Assembly: GCA_013400115.1 (NCBI GenBank)
Contig: VXBP01010329.1
Coordinates: 487,515 to 551,514, forward strand
Source of the DNA: Rhinopomastus cyanomelas
Lineage: Eukaryota; Chordata; Aves; Bucerotiformes; Rhinopomastidae
Length of the DNA: 64,000 nucleotides
Reading direction: 5' to 3'
In this document: in pieces, positions 33,726-63,299 of the stretch
Numbering within the stretch: position 1 is the first letter of the stretch
Layout: each line of letters opens with the position of its first letter
Translations under genes and position numbers: made by a program
Notes under the pieces: generated by a model
What the model was told of the DNA's origin: nothing
Seen by the model: the letters and a program-made list of their open reading frames with translations, nothing else
The model's database searches: none

Positions 33726-34113
33726 ATGGGCCTGTTCAGCCTGGAGAAGTGAAGGCTCCAGGGGGGACCTTTTATTAGTCTTTCAATATGTGAAGGGGCC
33801 TACAGGAAAGCTGGAGTGGGACTTTTTATGAGGGACTCTAGTGATGAAGCCAAAGGAGCTTGCTTCAAGAGGGCAGTTTTAGCTTGGATCTCAGGAAGTA
33901 AGTTCTGCCTTGGAAGGTGCTCAGGGGCTGGAACAGGCTGCCCAGGGAGCCAGGGAGGTTGTGGCTGCTCCATTCCTGGAAGTGTTCAAGGCCAGGTTGG
34001 ATGGGGCTCTGGGCAACCTGATCTGGTGAGAGTTGTCATTGCCCTTGGCAGGAGGGTTGGAACTAGATTATCTCTGAGGTCCTTTCTAGCCTAAACCATG
34101 CTGTGATGCTGTG
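33726..34113 (+). mobile_element. CR1, further subfamily, head to tail with previous
   Basis: gggcctgttcagcctggaga to accatgctgtgatgctgtg. Confidence 0.85.
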
Positions 34114-34376
34114 GTAAGTGATCACTCCTGCAGGGGAGTGGCCTTGGCTTTCCTTGCCTGGGGCATAGTCAGCCTGGCATCAAAGAGCCTGGGAAGCACA
34201 AATAGCTCCCAATGAATGCAAAGGTAGTTCCAACCAACCAGCAGCTTCCTTTTCTAATAGATTACCAGTATAAGTTCCTGTACTCACCATGCTTAAGGCT
34301 TCTTTCATGGTGGCTGTCTCTTCCAAAGGCTGTTGTAGCACAACCAAACCAACGGGACCGTTCCTGTTCTCTTCAG

Positions 34377-34695
34377 AGCCACGACTGGATCACAGAAAGC
34401 ACCTTATGGGAACAAGCAGCAGCAGAGGAGGACCGTTGTGAAGGATAAACCACGGGGAACATGACTCCACTCGCAGCTGAGTGCAGGAAGCACACGCATA
34501 GACGCTGAATCAGAGCGCATCCTTGTGTCACAATATTCTTGTTCAGGTTCTGGCCTGTACCCTGTGTTCCATGCCATAAAATGTGCCTTTCTGAAAGTCC
34601 CCTAAGACAGCCTGACTGTGCTTTTGCAGTGAGTGCCTGAAGGTTTGTTACCCGGAACTGTTTACTGTTTGAATAAAACCAGCTCAAAGGACAGG
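34377..34695 (+). other. C4orf3: C4orf3 non-coding 3' exon (inferred)
   Basis: A good acceptor (ctgttctcttcag, ending 34376) follows the cag|gtaggc donor at 33173/33174 just after the stop. The segment ends with AATAAA at 34672-34677, and a second AATAAA lies at 34712. A coding exon followed by a 3'UTR exon fits the known gene, but splicing is inferred. Confidence 0.55.
34672..34677 (+). terminator. C4orf3: Poly(A) signal AATAAA, C4orf3
   Basis: Canonical hexamer in a TTTACTGTTTG context; a backup copy lies at 34712-34717. Confidence 0.65.
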
Positions 34696-34903
34696 CTGGA
34701 GAGTGGCTGAGAATAAAACCCAGCGCTTGCGCAGACTGACACTAACCTGGGTGTTTTTCCTGCAGTAGCAGGAGCTTGCTCAGCACAAAGTGAATCATGA
34801 AGGCTTGATGATGATAAGAAGGTAATAAGTCTTAATACCCTCTAGAAAGTTACAGGCTTATCTTCTATTTATCTTCTGGTAATTTGTTCTGTCAGGTCTG
34901 GCT

Positions 34904-35475
34904 GAATCACAGAATGATTTGAGCTCAACCTAACCCTCCCCTGGCAGCTTCAGGCCCTGCCCTCAGGTCCTGGTGCTGGTTTCCTGGGAGAAGAGCCTGA
35001 CCCCAACCTAACTACAGCTTTCCTTCAGGGAGTTGGAGAGAGGGAGAAGGCTCCCCTGAGTCTCCTCCAGGCTCAACACCTCCAGCTCCCTCAGCCTCTC
35101 CTCATCAGACTTTCCCTCCAGTCCCTTCTCCAGCCTTGTTGCTCCTCTGGACCTGCTCCAGTCCCTCAATCTGTTGAAATCAGGGACCCAGAACTGCCCC
35201 CAGTACAGGAGGAGAATATTGTCCCCAGTCCTGCTGGCCACACTATTGCTGATCCAAGCCAGGATGCCATTGGCCTTCTTGGCACCCTGCTGGCTCCTGT
35301 TCAGCTGGTTGTCACCCAGCACTGGCAGGTCGCTCTCTGCCTGATTGCTCTCCACTCACTCATCCTCCAGGCTGTAGCTGCAGGGGGTTCTTCTGGTCAA
35401 AGTGTAGGACCCTGCCCTTGGCCCTGTTAAGCCTCAGCCCATTGACCCAGCCTGTCCAGGTCTGTCTTTGTCTGA
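34904..35475 (-). mobile_element. CR1, divergent subfamily
   Basis: gaatcacagaatgatttgag, tgctggccacactattgc, to cattgacccagcctgtcc. Confidence 0.85.
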
Positions 35476-36857
35476 AGACAAAAACTACGGGGCAGGGTTG
35501 TGGGGCATCGGGCTGAAGCCATTTCACACTCTTGGGAGGAACAACACGAGTGTAAGGAATAAGGCAAATTTCACCGATCCTGAGCAGAGAGGAGGCTCCT
35601 GTAACTGCTGAGGCGGCTGTCGCCGGCTCTGGGTTTGCGGTACCAAGAGGGTTTGATGTATTTCAGAGGCGCTTGGCAAGAGGAACAGGTGCAACAGCTG
35701 TACAAGCACCCTGCAGGAGCTGACAGTGACCGAACCCCTTCCTCTGCAAAACCTCCTCAGCTCTGCGCACCAGCACTACCTGCCGCGCGCTCCAAACCTG
35801 TGGCCGGAGAGACAACCTGCGGAGCACAAGAACGACAGAAGACCAGAGGGATTGTACGTTTTTATCTGGTAGTTTGAACAAGCAGAACTTCGCAGGAAAA
35901 TAAATCTAAAGACTGAAAAATATATTAACTGCAGGACTCGTTAATGTCTTTGCTGTTATAAAAATTGTCTAGGCTCTCGTACAAATCTATGGCCAGAGGG
36001 GGACACGTATAAAAAATAAATAGGCACCCTGGGGAAGTTCCCGCGCGGCGTCGCCGATTGGCCAGCAGCTGTCACGCACGGACACCCAGCGTGGAGCCGC
36101 TGCACAAACAGCGGTGCCCCCACCGGCTGTCTAGCGTCTCTCCAGTTAAACACCTGCTAAGTGAGGTCCCAGAGAGTCACCTGTGAAGAGTGTTTGGGGC
36201 GAAGCACGCAGGCTCAGGTACCCCTGCGGCACCGGAGCGACTTTAGGTTTCCCAGTTGCACTGGCATCGGCACTGGTCTTGCTCAGCCCATGGAAGCCTG
36301 GGCACCACTCGGCTCGTTTGCCAATGGGCGTCTGACACTGTTCCAGCCGCTGCTGTGCTATCGGTGCAGCATGACACTGTCCGCTCGCTCACACGGGGTT
36401 CTGCAGAACACTGCACCCACTGTACTCGTGGACCCGTGTCTCTTCCCGCGCGTCGCAGGGGACAGCGTGGCTGGCCTGGCTGCGGGCGCTGCGTAACCCT
36501 GCTGGGTGGCCTAGAAAGGCTTCACGTCTGGCTGCCGGCACCTCCCGCAAACACACGGCGGCGGGGAGCATCCACGTTAGCAACACCTCGGGGTTCCTTC
36601 TGCATTCAACAGGTTTCCTTACAAAACCAGCGGCGAAGCTGCCGCTGGCCAGCAGCCGCAGCCACTCGTGCATCAGGGTTTGTGCCGCACAGTGAGCCTC
36701 CCTGCGCTGTCTTCGTAACTCGGAGGCACTGATGTGCCAATGGAACGAGTGGCACCCCAAGTTAACACTAACATGAACTGTGGCAACGTTGAACCTTGCT
36801 GGCCATGCCAGGCTCTGCGAACACTGAGGGTAAGCGAGATAAACAGGCTCGCTCAGC

Positions 36858-37327
36858 ATGAGGGGTTGGAAGGGACCTCGAAAGATCATCCAGCCCAATC
36901 CCCCTGCCACAGCAGGATCCCCTAGATCCAGTCACACAGCAACATGGCCAGGAGGGTTTTAAACATCTCCAGAGAAGGAGACTCCACAACCCCCCTGGGC
37001 AGCCCCTGCCAGGGCTCTGTCACCTTCACCATACAGAAGGTCCTTCTCCCATTGTGGGAGATGTGGAACCTCCTGTGTTCCAGCTCACACCCACTGCCCC
37101 TTGTCCTGTCATTAGATGACACTGAGCAGAGCTTGACTCCATCCTCCTGACACCCACCCTTCACATATTTATCAGCATCCATGAGGTCCACCCTCAGTCT
37201 CTTTCTTTCCCAGCTTCAGAGCCCCAGCTCCCTCAGCCTTTCCTCAGCAGGGAGATGCTCCCCTCCCTCCATCACCCCTGTGGCTCTGCGCTGGGCTCTC
37301 TGCAGCAGCTCTGTGTCCTTCTTGAGC
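36858..37327 (-). mobile_element. CR1 fragment
   Basis: catgaggggttggaagggac to ctgcagcagctctgtgtcc. Confidence 0.92.
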
Positions 37328-38599
37328 CCTTAAGAAACAGAGCTCTAAGCTCCTGCCTCCAACAGCACGAGACATGACAACTGCCATGAGCACAACATCC
37401 CGTCCCTCCCTTTCCTCCCCAGCCCTCCTGGGCCAAGTGCTGGGCCTCAGCGCTCGAGACGTTTCTGGGCACCGACTCCACTCACCAAACAACAACCAGA
37501 CAAATCCTTCTCCCTGTTACTGAACCGGTCAGGCTGACACAAGGCATGAGAAGGCAGCCTGCTGCAGGGCAGAGGGCTAGAGCAGAGGAGAGCCTCTTCT
37601 CATACCCCCACAAGCCACCACAGCCGATGCTGCAGGCTGAATGCCAACGGAACGTGTGCTGGGCAGGACCGCTCCAGGGAGGAGAACGCACCGCGGGCGA
37701 GACCCACTGCCCGAAGCGCCCAGAGGAAAGGAGGTCAGCAGACAGCAGCGCTGCCTGCGCACGCCGTTGTGGAAGAAATCGGGACCGAAGGAGCCCTGCG
37801 GTGCTAGTGCGTCCCGGCTGCGCGGCAGCTCTGCGCTGCAGGAGCCTGCGCGGCTCTGTCAGTCACGCGGCCGAACGCGGTCGGTTAGAGGATGCGGCCC
37901 ACGGGACAGACAAGCCTGGCGCGCGCACGGGAAGCGGGGACGCCAGCACGGAGCAGCTGTGTGAGCAGCTCAGCCTAGTGCTGCAGGTCACCCGGGTTCC
38001 CTTTGAAAGATCTTCTTCACTGCCGGCAGAACTACTGTCATTAAGGCTTTTCAAATAGAAGGTCAGGAATTCTCTGGGTAAACCCGTGTTAAAGACACTT
38101 GAAGGCCGGGAAAGCACAGGCTCCTGGAGAAGGCGGCTAGAAAACCCACCAACCCCACGTCAGCTCCTGCTGCCTGTCAGGACAGACAGGGCTCTCGGAG
38201 ACCCACGTTTACCACAGGTGACCACAGGCTCCTCCCTGCCAGTAGTCCAGCTGTGGAGCGGCCGCGGTCTGAAGGACCACTGCTCCCACGAGTTCACTCT
38301 CACAAACCCAGCAGCACCTGCTGGGCCCACCGCTGTAAGACGCACACACCCCCAGGGACCGCTGTTAGCAGCCGCCGAAGTCGAGCTGCGCGCCGAGCTG
38401 GCGTTAAGGCAACTGGAGTAACAAGTGGACGAACTGTAAGTTTAGCACCTCTCCTCCTCCGTTCACCTCCGTGGGCACAGTCGCTACGCGGCTGCTCCTG
38501 CGACGCAAAGCGCAGTCGGCTGGGCACCTCGGTACCACAGGCAGACTCGAGGTCTGCGTCCATGCCCGGCTCCTGACCTACGGTCTTTTGGTAAAGGCC

Positions 38600-55854
<17,255 letters not shown>

Positions 55855-56555
55855 TGCTTTTCAGTCTTCAGAACGGCAACGCTCACAGGTAATTGCTTCA
55901 GGATGTGATGGGTGCAGGCAAGAGGGTCCTAATGGACTCGCTCCCAGCTCACGGCGTTCCACTCACACCCCAGTGACCATCCACGGCTGTAAGCCCATTT
56001 TCCACGAAGCAGCTGTATCCACCTACCAGACTCAGTCCCTTGGTTCAAATGCAGCTACACAAAATTTTTAAGGTCCTGGAATTAAAATCTAAGCGTCCAG
56101 TTAAGGTCAAAAGTTATCTGAAGTGGTTACTCAGCAGGCTGCACAGTAACCGAGTTCTCCTTCCAGGAAGGCGATGAAGTACAAACGAATCTATAAACCA
56201 CCGGCTGGATCCCGGCCCATCTACTCTGTGACATCAATCACGAAAGCGCCGAGCTCCTGCCAGGTACTCTGCTCCCGTTCTCTTGCTTGGTTCCATCGTC
56301 TTACTCTTAATTGCCACCCATGAAATGCACTCCAGTTTTGGAGGCTCCATGTTTATTTCACTCTCTTTCCAGTGACTCTGAAACAGAGGAAAAAAAGCAT
56401 AAGAATTGAATTTTCAGCAATGTGACAGACCTGCTAAATCAGACAAGAGATCACAGGCAAGAGAACCTCTTAATCTAAAGACAGATGCAATAACCAGGGA
56501 AGAGGAGGAGGAACTATTACCTAGAAGTTGTCTGTAAGGCTCAAAACTTACTTTG

Positions 56556-57060
56556 TCTGTGTCCAGCTCCAGGCCCCTCAGTTCCAGAAGGACAAAGTGC
56601 TGCTGGAGAGAGCCCAGTGCAGAGCCACAGAGAGGATGAAGGGAGGGGAGCAGCTCCCTGAGGAGCAAAGGCTGAGGGAGCTGGGGCTCTTGAGCTTAGA
56701 AAAAAGGAGACTGAGGGGTGACCTCATGAATGTTGATCAGTATGTGAAGGGTGGGTGTCAGGAGGATGGAGCCAGGCTCTGCTCAGGGGCATCTAATGAT
56801 AGGACAAGGGGCAGTGGGTGTGAGCTGGAACAGAGGAGGTTCCACATCAATGTGAAAAGGGCCTTCTTCCCAGTGAGGGTGCCAGAGCCCTGGCAGGGGC
56901 TGCCCAGGGGGGTTGTGGAGTCTCCTTCTCTGGAGACATTTCAAACCCTCCTGGCCATGTTCCTGTGCGACTGGATCTAGGGGATCCTGCTGTGGTGGGG
57001 GGATTGGACGGGATGATCTTTGGAGGTCCCTTCCAGTCCCCAATGTTCTGTGAGTCTGTC
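56556..57060 (+). mobile_element. CR1 copy, about 500 bases
   Basis: ctgtgtccagctccaggccc to tccccaatgttctgtgag; well preserved. Confidence 0.93.
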
Positions 57061-57808
57061 AGAACCAATTATCTCCTACAACTACCCACTTCCAACAACA
57101 AAATTACCGTAAAGGTTCTGCTAATAAGACACAACATCTTATAAAAGACCACATGCTGCCAGTTATTCTACCTTTGAATCTCCAAGTCTAATAAAAATAT
57201 CCCTGAGAAATAAGTACTTCAACACCTGAAATGCTTTTGGTTCCAACAGCCCAGCAAATCACGGGAGCTTGTATGTTGTAAGATGACCAAGATGTTACAG
57301 ATGGAATCTTAACTAGTTTTCAGCTTTCACATGTTTGTGCCACCTAGTAAACACTATGTAAATAGTTAACTGCCCTGACTGTGTTCTTCAAGCACCCAGA
57401 CAAGCACAGCTAACAGCAGAGCAGGGACACCCTCAGTAACTGATTCCAGGACTGCAAATTCCAACAATGAGAGCTGGTTCTCTCATTGCCCAAGTTACAT
57501 ATTTAAGGTTAAATGACTCATCGTGCAGAACAAGACCAGAGGCACACGCAGAGCCCACGCAGCCATCAGCTCACAACAATGGATATTCAGTCTGGCATTG
57601 CCACCACATTCAGTAATGGCTCACAGCTGACTCTGCTCTTCAGTAAGCAACCAGAGCTGCGTCTTTGGGAAAGACAAAAACCATCAAACCTGGGCATCAC
57701 ATCACCACCAAGGTGCTCACCTTAGATTTTACAAGTGTGCAAGGCACTAAAGACCCATCAACACACTTCAGAACTACCACGTTTCCCTATGGTATAAAAC
57801 AAAGGTAA

Positions 57809-58038
57809 ACACAGGAGGTCCCACATCAATGTGAGAAGGACCTTCTTCCCAGTGAGAGTGAGAGCGCCCTGGAAGGGGCTGCCCAGGGGGTTGTGGAGCC
57901 TCCTTCTCTGGAGATATTTAAAACCTGCCTGGCCATGTTCCTGTGCAACTGGATCTAGGGGATCCTGCTGTGGCAGGGGGTTGGACTGGATGACCTTTCC
58001 AGGTCCCTTCCCATCCCTGATGTTCTGTGATTCTGTGA
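57809..58038 (+). mobile_element. CR1 3' fragment
   Basis: cacaggaggtcccacatcaa to ctgatgttctgtgattctgt. Confidence 0.92.
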
Positions 58039-60605
58039 CAAGTAGACACTGCCTTTGGAATGCTGTACAGACTGAGAGATGACTTTGCCCAGCTCAGAAC
58101 AGCCAACCACACACTCAACAAACAGTTCTGCAGCTCTCAAATATCGCACAGGCTGGGAAACAAAAATACCTGACTTTCCAAAAAGCCCGCGGGAAGCCCC
58201 GCGCTCCTGAAGCCATCACCCTTTGTTCAGAGGAAGCACTGGTAGTCGCCTGTACTCTCCAGAGAGCCCAATCAATAACTGGAACGTAGCCAGAAGTCAC
58301 TGCCCCGTGCATAATCAGATGGGGTTTGTTTGTTTACTGATGTTACCGGAGCTCACCCGTAAGTAACTTGATTTAATAATGCTGGAAGTAGTAAGTGTGA
58401 CTGGCGACAGCGCCGAGCAGGAGTCTGAAACGCAGCCGAACACTGACCTTGACAGAGGCTCGTGCGAGGGGCTCGTTTTCTTCGTGTTCACGTCAATAAC
58501 CGCGGAGAGGAGGACAGAGCGAAACAAGCAGCCAGCAACGCTGTCGGGCTGGGACACCCCGCAGCCAACGCGCTCCACTGCTCCTCTTCTGCGAGGGCGA
58601 AACTCTGGGGAGACAGGAGCAGAGGCGACGGTAAGAGCAGAACGCAGGCTGCCACGGAAAAGGTGACAGACTCGCTGAAGGCGGGGATGCAGAGGTACCG
58701 GCGTGGTCTGCACGGAGCGGTTAAAGAAAGGCAGTGCTTGCAGCAGGTGCTCTCCTTAGGAAGTTGGGGGCAGCACACAAATGGGAGATAATGAATCACC
58801 GCAGGAAAGAAGAAGGGGTGTTGAGGAAAAGTCCACGGTGCGCAGCTATTTATAACGACGCGGATGTGTGCAGAGGGACACAAAAATGCACGGACACCGA
58901 CACGCAGAGTGCTCGGGGACATGGAGCACCCCTTGCCTCGTGTCTCCTGCTATCACAGAGAGCCATAACTTTTATCCCTAAAAATAAACATTCCAACTAT
59001 GATTTAAAGCAAATTTTCTAAAACGCCAGAAGACTCTGATGTTTGGGCATCAGACACGTTCTCGTGATTTCTGATCCACATCCATGCTGGGAAACCAGCC
59101 CCATACATTTCTGTCGCAAGAAGAGCTCACTCTGTGACGGAGAAGCTCCCCGAGCTCCCATCTCCGCGGCAATGCAGAGCGTGAAGCCCTGCTTTATGTA
59201 ACTTCCCATATGGAGGATCTCTACACCCTCCTGCTGCTGTCCCAGAAGCCAAAGCTGAAGTTAAGAGGAGCAATGTTTGATAATCAGTGCTACCCAAACG
59301 GGGGGAAAAAGCCAACAGGGAAAGATTGGGAGCAGCGCAGATGGCCTGTGGTAGCCCTAAGCAAGCAAACAGAAAGCCAGGCAGACTGTGGCTACGCTGA
59401 AACGCAGAAGGTCCTGGGAGAAGCCAGGTTTCTGGTGCTGAAACCTCCTCTGGAAGCAGAGCTCCCACATTCCCCTTGGAGACTGGACCTGAGCCGGCCT
59501 TTTAAAAGAAGCACACAAAGGCTAGGATGGGAGAAGTCGCTTCCAGCCAAAAAAGACAGAAAATAGAGAAAAGACGGATCCTTGCTTCCTACCCAAGAGG
59601 AAAAGGGTACCCACAGACCCGAAGCCATGTTACATTTGGGCAACGCTTACTGGTTTTTCTCATCTTTAAATGCAAGAGGGAGACAGACACCACAAGCTCA
59701 CCCGAAACACGGACCTTTGGACCTACAGGTACAAATCACTAAACATCCATCAAAAAACGCACCCTGAGAGTTCCCTCTGCAGCCCTGGAACCTGCGTTAA
59801 GCCTGAACGACAGCCTGAACTTGGATTTGGCCGGGTGGAAGAACCTCTGAGCTTACCCAGTCTGTACTTTAACCAAGAAACACCTGTGGTTTGGACACGA
59901 GACCTCCTCCAGAGGACAAAAGAACATCCACTTGCTAAGTGCCTCTAGGAAGCGGTTCTGCCTCGCGTTTCGCAGCCGCCCTGCACCACACGTGCAGCTG
60001 CCGAGCTGGGTTTTGGGAGAGTTGTACTGATTAGCCGCAAGAAGTTAATAGAAACTAGAGAAGTTCCTCTACCCCTTCCTTCTCCCTGCACTAAGTGCTC
60101 GTTCACTAGCAAGACACTGGCAAAGTCGCGTGTTCTTCAGTCACGGCGAATTGCTCTGGACTCTGACCACTGCCCAAGAGCATTTCTCCCCTGCTGACAA
60201 GCCCGCCCTGACTGTAGATCACTCCATGAACCAGAGGAGCAACGCTGCCAATCAGCCTTGCTTCCATCCCCCTCCCGTAACACCGGGTAAGCTTTTAGGT
60301 AACTGGGACTCAGACCTCTGACTGCCTTAACCCAAATTCTACACTCCAGGACTCTACAGGATTACGGGCTGAGGAGCCGCAGGCTGTCCTCACGGATCTG
60401 TGGGAAGCCAGTGTTTCTAAAGCACCGTAACGTTTGTAAGCCACTGGGGTTTAGCAGCTCTTCCCAAATTCTTGCCCTGACCAAGGCGTGGGTGACTGAA
60501 GACAGCCTGTAAGCCGCTGAACCACAGAGTCTTGAACAGGTGCCACCTTCAGCAGAACAGTTACTCCACAGCTACGGCCTGCTACGCAGGACTCTTGGCA
60601 GCTGG

Positions 60606-60709
60606 GAGATGTTCCTGGGTGACTCGGTCTAGGTGATCCTGCCCTGGCAGGGGGATTGGACTGGATGATCTTTCAAGGTCCCTTCCAACCCCTAACGATT
60701 CTATGATTT
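60606..60709 (+). mobile_element. CR1 3' tail, gactcggtctagg variant
   Basis: agatgttcctgggtgactcg to cctaacgattctatgat. Confidence 0.88.
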
Positions 60710-60721
60710 AGAGAAACACTC

Positions 60722-60955
60722 TTGGGAGGGTTAGGTTGGATGTCAGGAAGCCCTTCCTCACAGAAAGGGTGATCAGAGCCTGGCCTGGACTGCCCAGGGC
60801 AGTGGTGGAGTCTCCACCCCTGGAGGTTTTGAAGGACAGCCTGGCTGAGGCCCTGAGTACCCTGGTCTAGGTGACCGTGGTGATGTCAGGTCCTGGGCTG
60901 GGCTGGATGAGCTCAGAGGTCTTCTCCAGCCTCAATAACTCTGTGATTCCGTGAC
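60722..60955 (+). mobile_element. CR1, older subfamily tail
   Basis: cttgggagggttaggttgga to aataactctgtgattccgtg. Confidence 0.88.
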
Positions 60956-62506
60956 ACCGGAGACAGCAATGATTATTCCCCACATTTGCAGAAGAAAAAT
61001 CCCAGAAAAAAAATAAAACCATGTTACTCAACTGAGTTGCTTTAAACAATGTCCAAAAAAGGATTGAAACACAAAGTGAAAAAACTCTTAGATCCTCTCC
61101 AGTGGTGCTGATCATCACTTCTTTGGTCTCTACACGAATCCCACCTCCCTCCACCTTTGCTGTTGCGCTGAACGTAGGTGTTAACAGATCCCACCTGCCG
61201 CAAGGTTCACCCAATGCTTTTAGTCACCCGCAGCCTCAGTCTTTGAAAATTCTACTACTCGATTCAAAGCAGCAGGTTTAGAAGAATGCAAAGTCTCGCA
61301 ACGTAAAACTTCAGTGAAGAATCCCCCTCATTAACAGCTCTTAGTCACAGCACGCGCAACGTGACGCAAGAACAACAGCACCAGACAAAAAACCAGCAAC
61401 CACTCACATTTCCTGCAGTCACCGTCAGCCTTGATTTTGTGGGCTGCCTGCAGGTTCATCAGTACCTGTCTGGCACCTTGTTTCTGCCTCTCATCCTTGA
61501 GTCAGGAAGTCCCCAGGAGACAAACTGGGTGTGCGATGGGTATCCCTTCCAGAAATTCTTCCAGCCAATGTCTGAAGATCTCAAACCCAGCCTGTTTCTG
61601 TTGTAAAGACCTCTGTTGTCTCTTCTCCAGCCCTTACTCATTTAGCTGTTCCTCATGTGCCAAAACACTGCTTCTGCACATCCTACTTCTCCCTATCCAG
61701 ACGGGAGAACCAGAAGTGTCTACGCTACCCCAGCTGGCCTTTGTCTAAAGGTTTTTGATTTAAGCTCTTCCAACAAAGCTTGATTTAAGCTGTCTGCATC
61801 ACGTCCAAAGCAACAGGTTCACAGCTCAAGCACCTCCAGGCTGCTACAACTACAATCCAACTTTGGAAATAGCTGCAATGGGAACTCTGAGTAAAGACCT
61901 TAAATACAAGCTCTGAACCCACGACACAGGCCAGCACTCACAGGGAATCTTTGCAGAGAGACTACAGAGGAGAGTTTTGTTTCTCCATCTTCCTACTCCT
62001 TTACCAAGTGCTTTGTTCAAAGGTCACCACTTAACCCTGTCTTGAACCTCAGACTGAGGTGGTAGGGTAATTTGAGCGTCAGCTTTAAGCCCACCCGGAT
62101 TTCACAGGCTCGACTGAACGGTGCCAATGCCTATTCTCCCTCCCTTTCTTGACAAGCCATTGTGTACAAACCTACCTACAGACACCTGACACACAAAGTT
62201 CTGATCAGTTCTGCACAATCTCTAACCTGTTTCTTCTTAAACCCAGAGGATGTTTTTTTTCTGAAGACCTCCTGGGATGGGTTTGAGGACCATAGCTCTC
62301 AAGTGACTGAACTGCTTTTTCCAGAGGAATTAACCAAGGAAAAATTACTACGCGCTGCTGCCAAGACCTTGGAAAGCAACATAACTGAAACACGTGATAG
62401 CACTACTGCCCTGACCTAAAGTCCTTCGGGTCTCGCACCCAGACAAGTCTGTCAGTACATCACGCACTCTATGACTGGAAAAGGTTCTGCACTACCAAGT
62501 TTTGAT

Positions 62507-62647
62507 TGCAGAACATTACGAACTGGAAGGGACCTCGAAAGATCATCCAGTCCAATCCCCCTGCCACAGCAGGATCCCCTAGATCCAGTCGCACAGGAGC
62601 ATACCCAGGTGGGTTTGAAACATCTCCAGAGAACGAGACTCCACAAC
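62507..62647 (-). mobile_element. CR1 3' end
   Basis: tgcagaacattacgaactgg to acgagactccacaacc. Confidence 0.9.
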
Positions 62648-62770
62648 CAAAGTCAAGAGCGTATTTTAGGTGTTTTCACAGTCAGCATCCCACTGGTCCA
62701 GGATAACAACTTTACACAAGTTATTTGATATTTAGGAAAAAGCCAACCAGTAAATACATCTTTTCTTTCC

Positions 62771-62865
62771 GCGACTCGGTCTAGGTGATCCTGCTGAGGC
62801 AGAGGGATTGGACTGGATGATCTTTCGAGGTCCCTTCCAATGCCTAATGTTCTGTGATTCTGCGA
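62771..62865 (+). mobile_element. CR1 3' tail, gactcggtctagg variant
   Basis: gcgactcggtctaggtgatc to tgttctgtgattctgcgat. Confidence 0.88.
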
Positions 62866-63299
62866 TCAATCTGTTAGGGGACAGGGATTACTTAGCATTT
62901 GATGACGCTAATTTACATTCAGGTTATAACACGAGGTCTCACTATTTAGATACCTGAAATGCCCCCCCTTCCATCCTACAAGCATGGAACATTTAATAAC
63001 AAGGTTGGCAGAGGGAACTTCCATCGCTTTGAGGGGGAAGGGGATTCTGCACCACCAATTAGGCAGAACACAGTCATGCGATTGCGCTGAAGCTACTGGG
63101 GACGTTTTCAAAGCAGAAAAGTTAAGCAAGAGGGGGTATTTTAGTCGCTGCACGTAAACACAGGGCGGTTAAGGAAAGACACGCAAAACTTACTGTTGTT
63201 TTGGGAAGGGAAAAACACGCGTTGACAGAACGAGGCGTGTTCCCTGCGCAAAGCCGGTTTTAAAGGTATTTGCATTGAAAATCAAAGCGAGGGATAAAC

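Larger units (their letters stand above)
34720..38599. other. Convergent intergenic region, probably with the USP53 3'UTR
   Basis: C4orf3 (plus) and USP53 (minus) end toward each other here. Apart from CR1 copies (34904-35475, 36858-37327) no gene is recognised. An AT-rich patch at 35860-36025 could be the distal USP53 3'UTR, but no canonical AATAAA is seen on the minus strand between 34.7 and 38.6 kb (only variants such as GATAAA at 35867-35872), so the 3' end is unresolved. Confidence 0.5.

Noticed and set aside
59127..59566. Open frames of 113 to 118 codons on both strands in USP53 intron 1
   Set aside because: Overlap on opposite strands, no recognisable domain, no supported splice structure.
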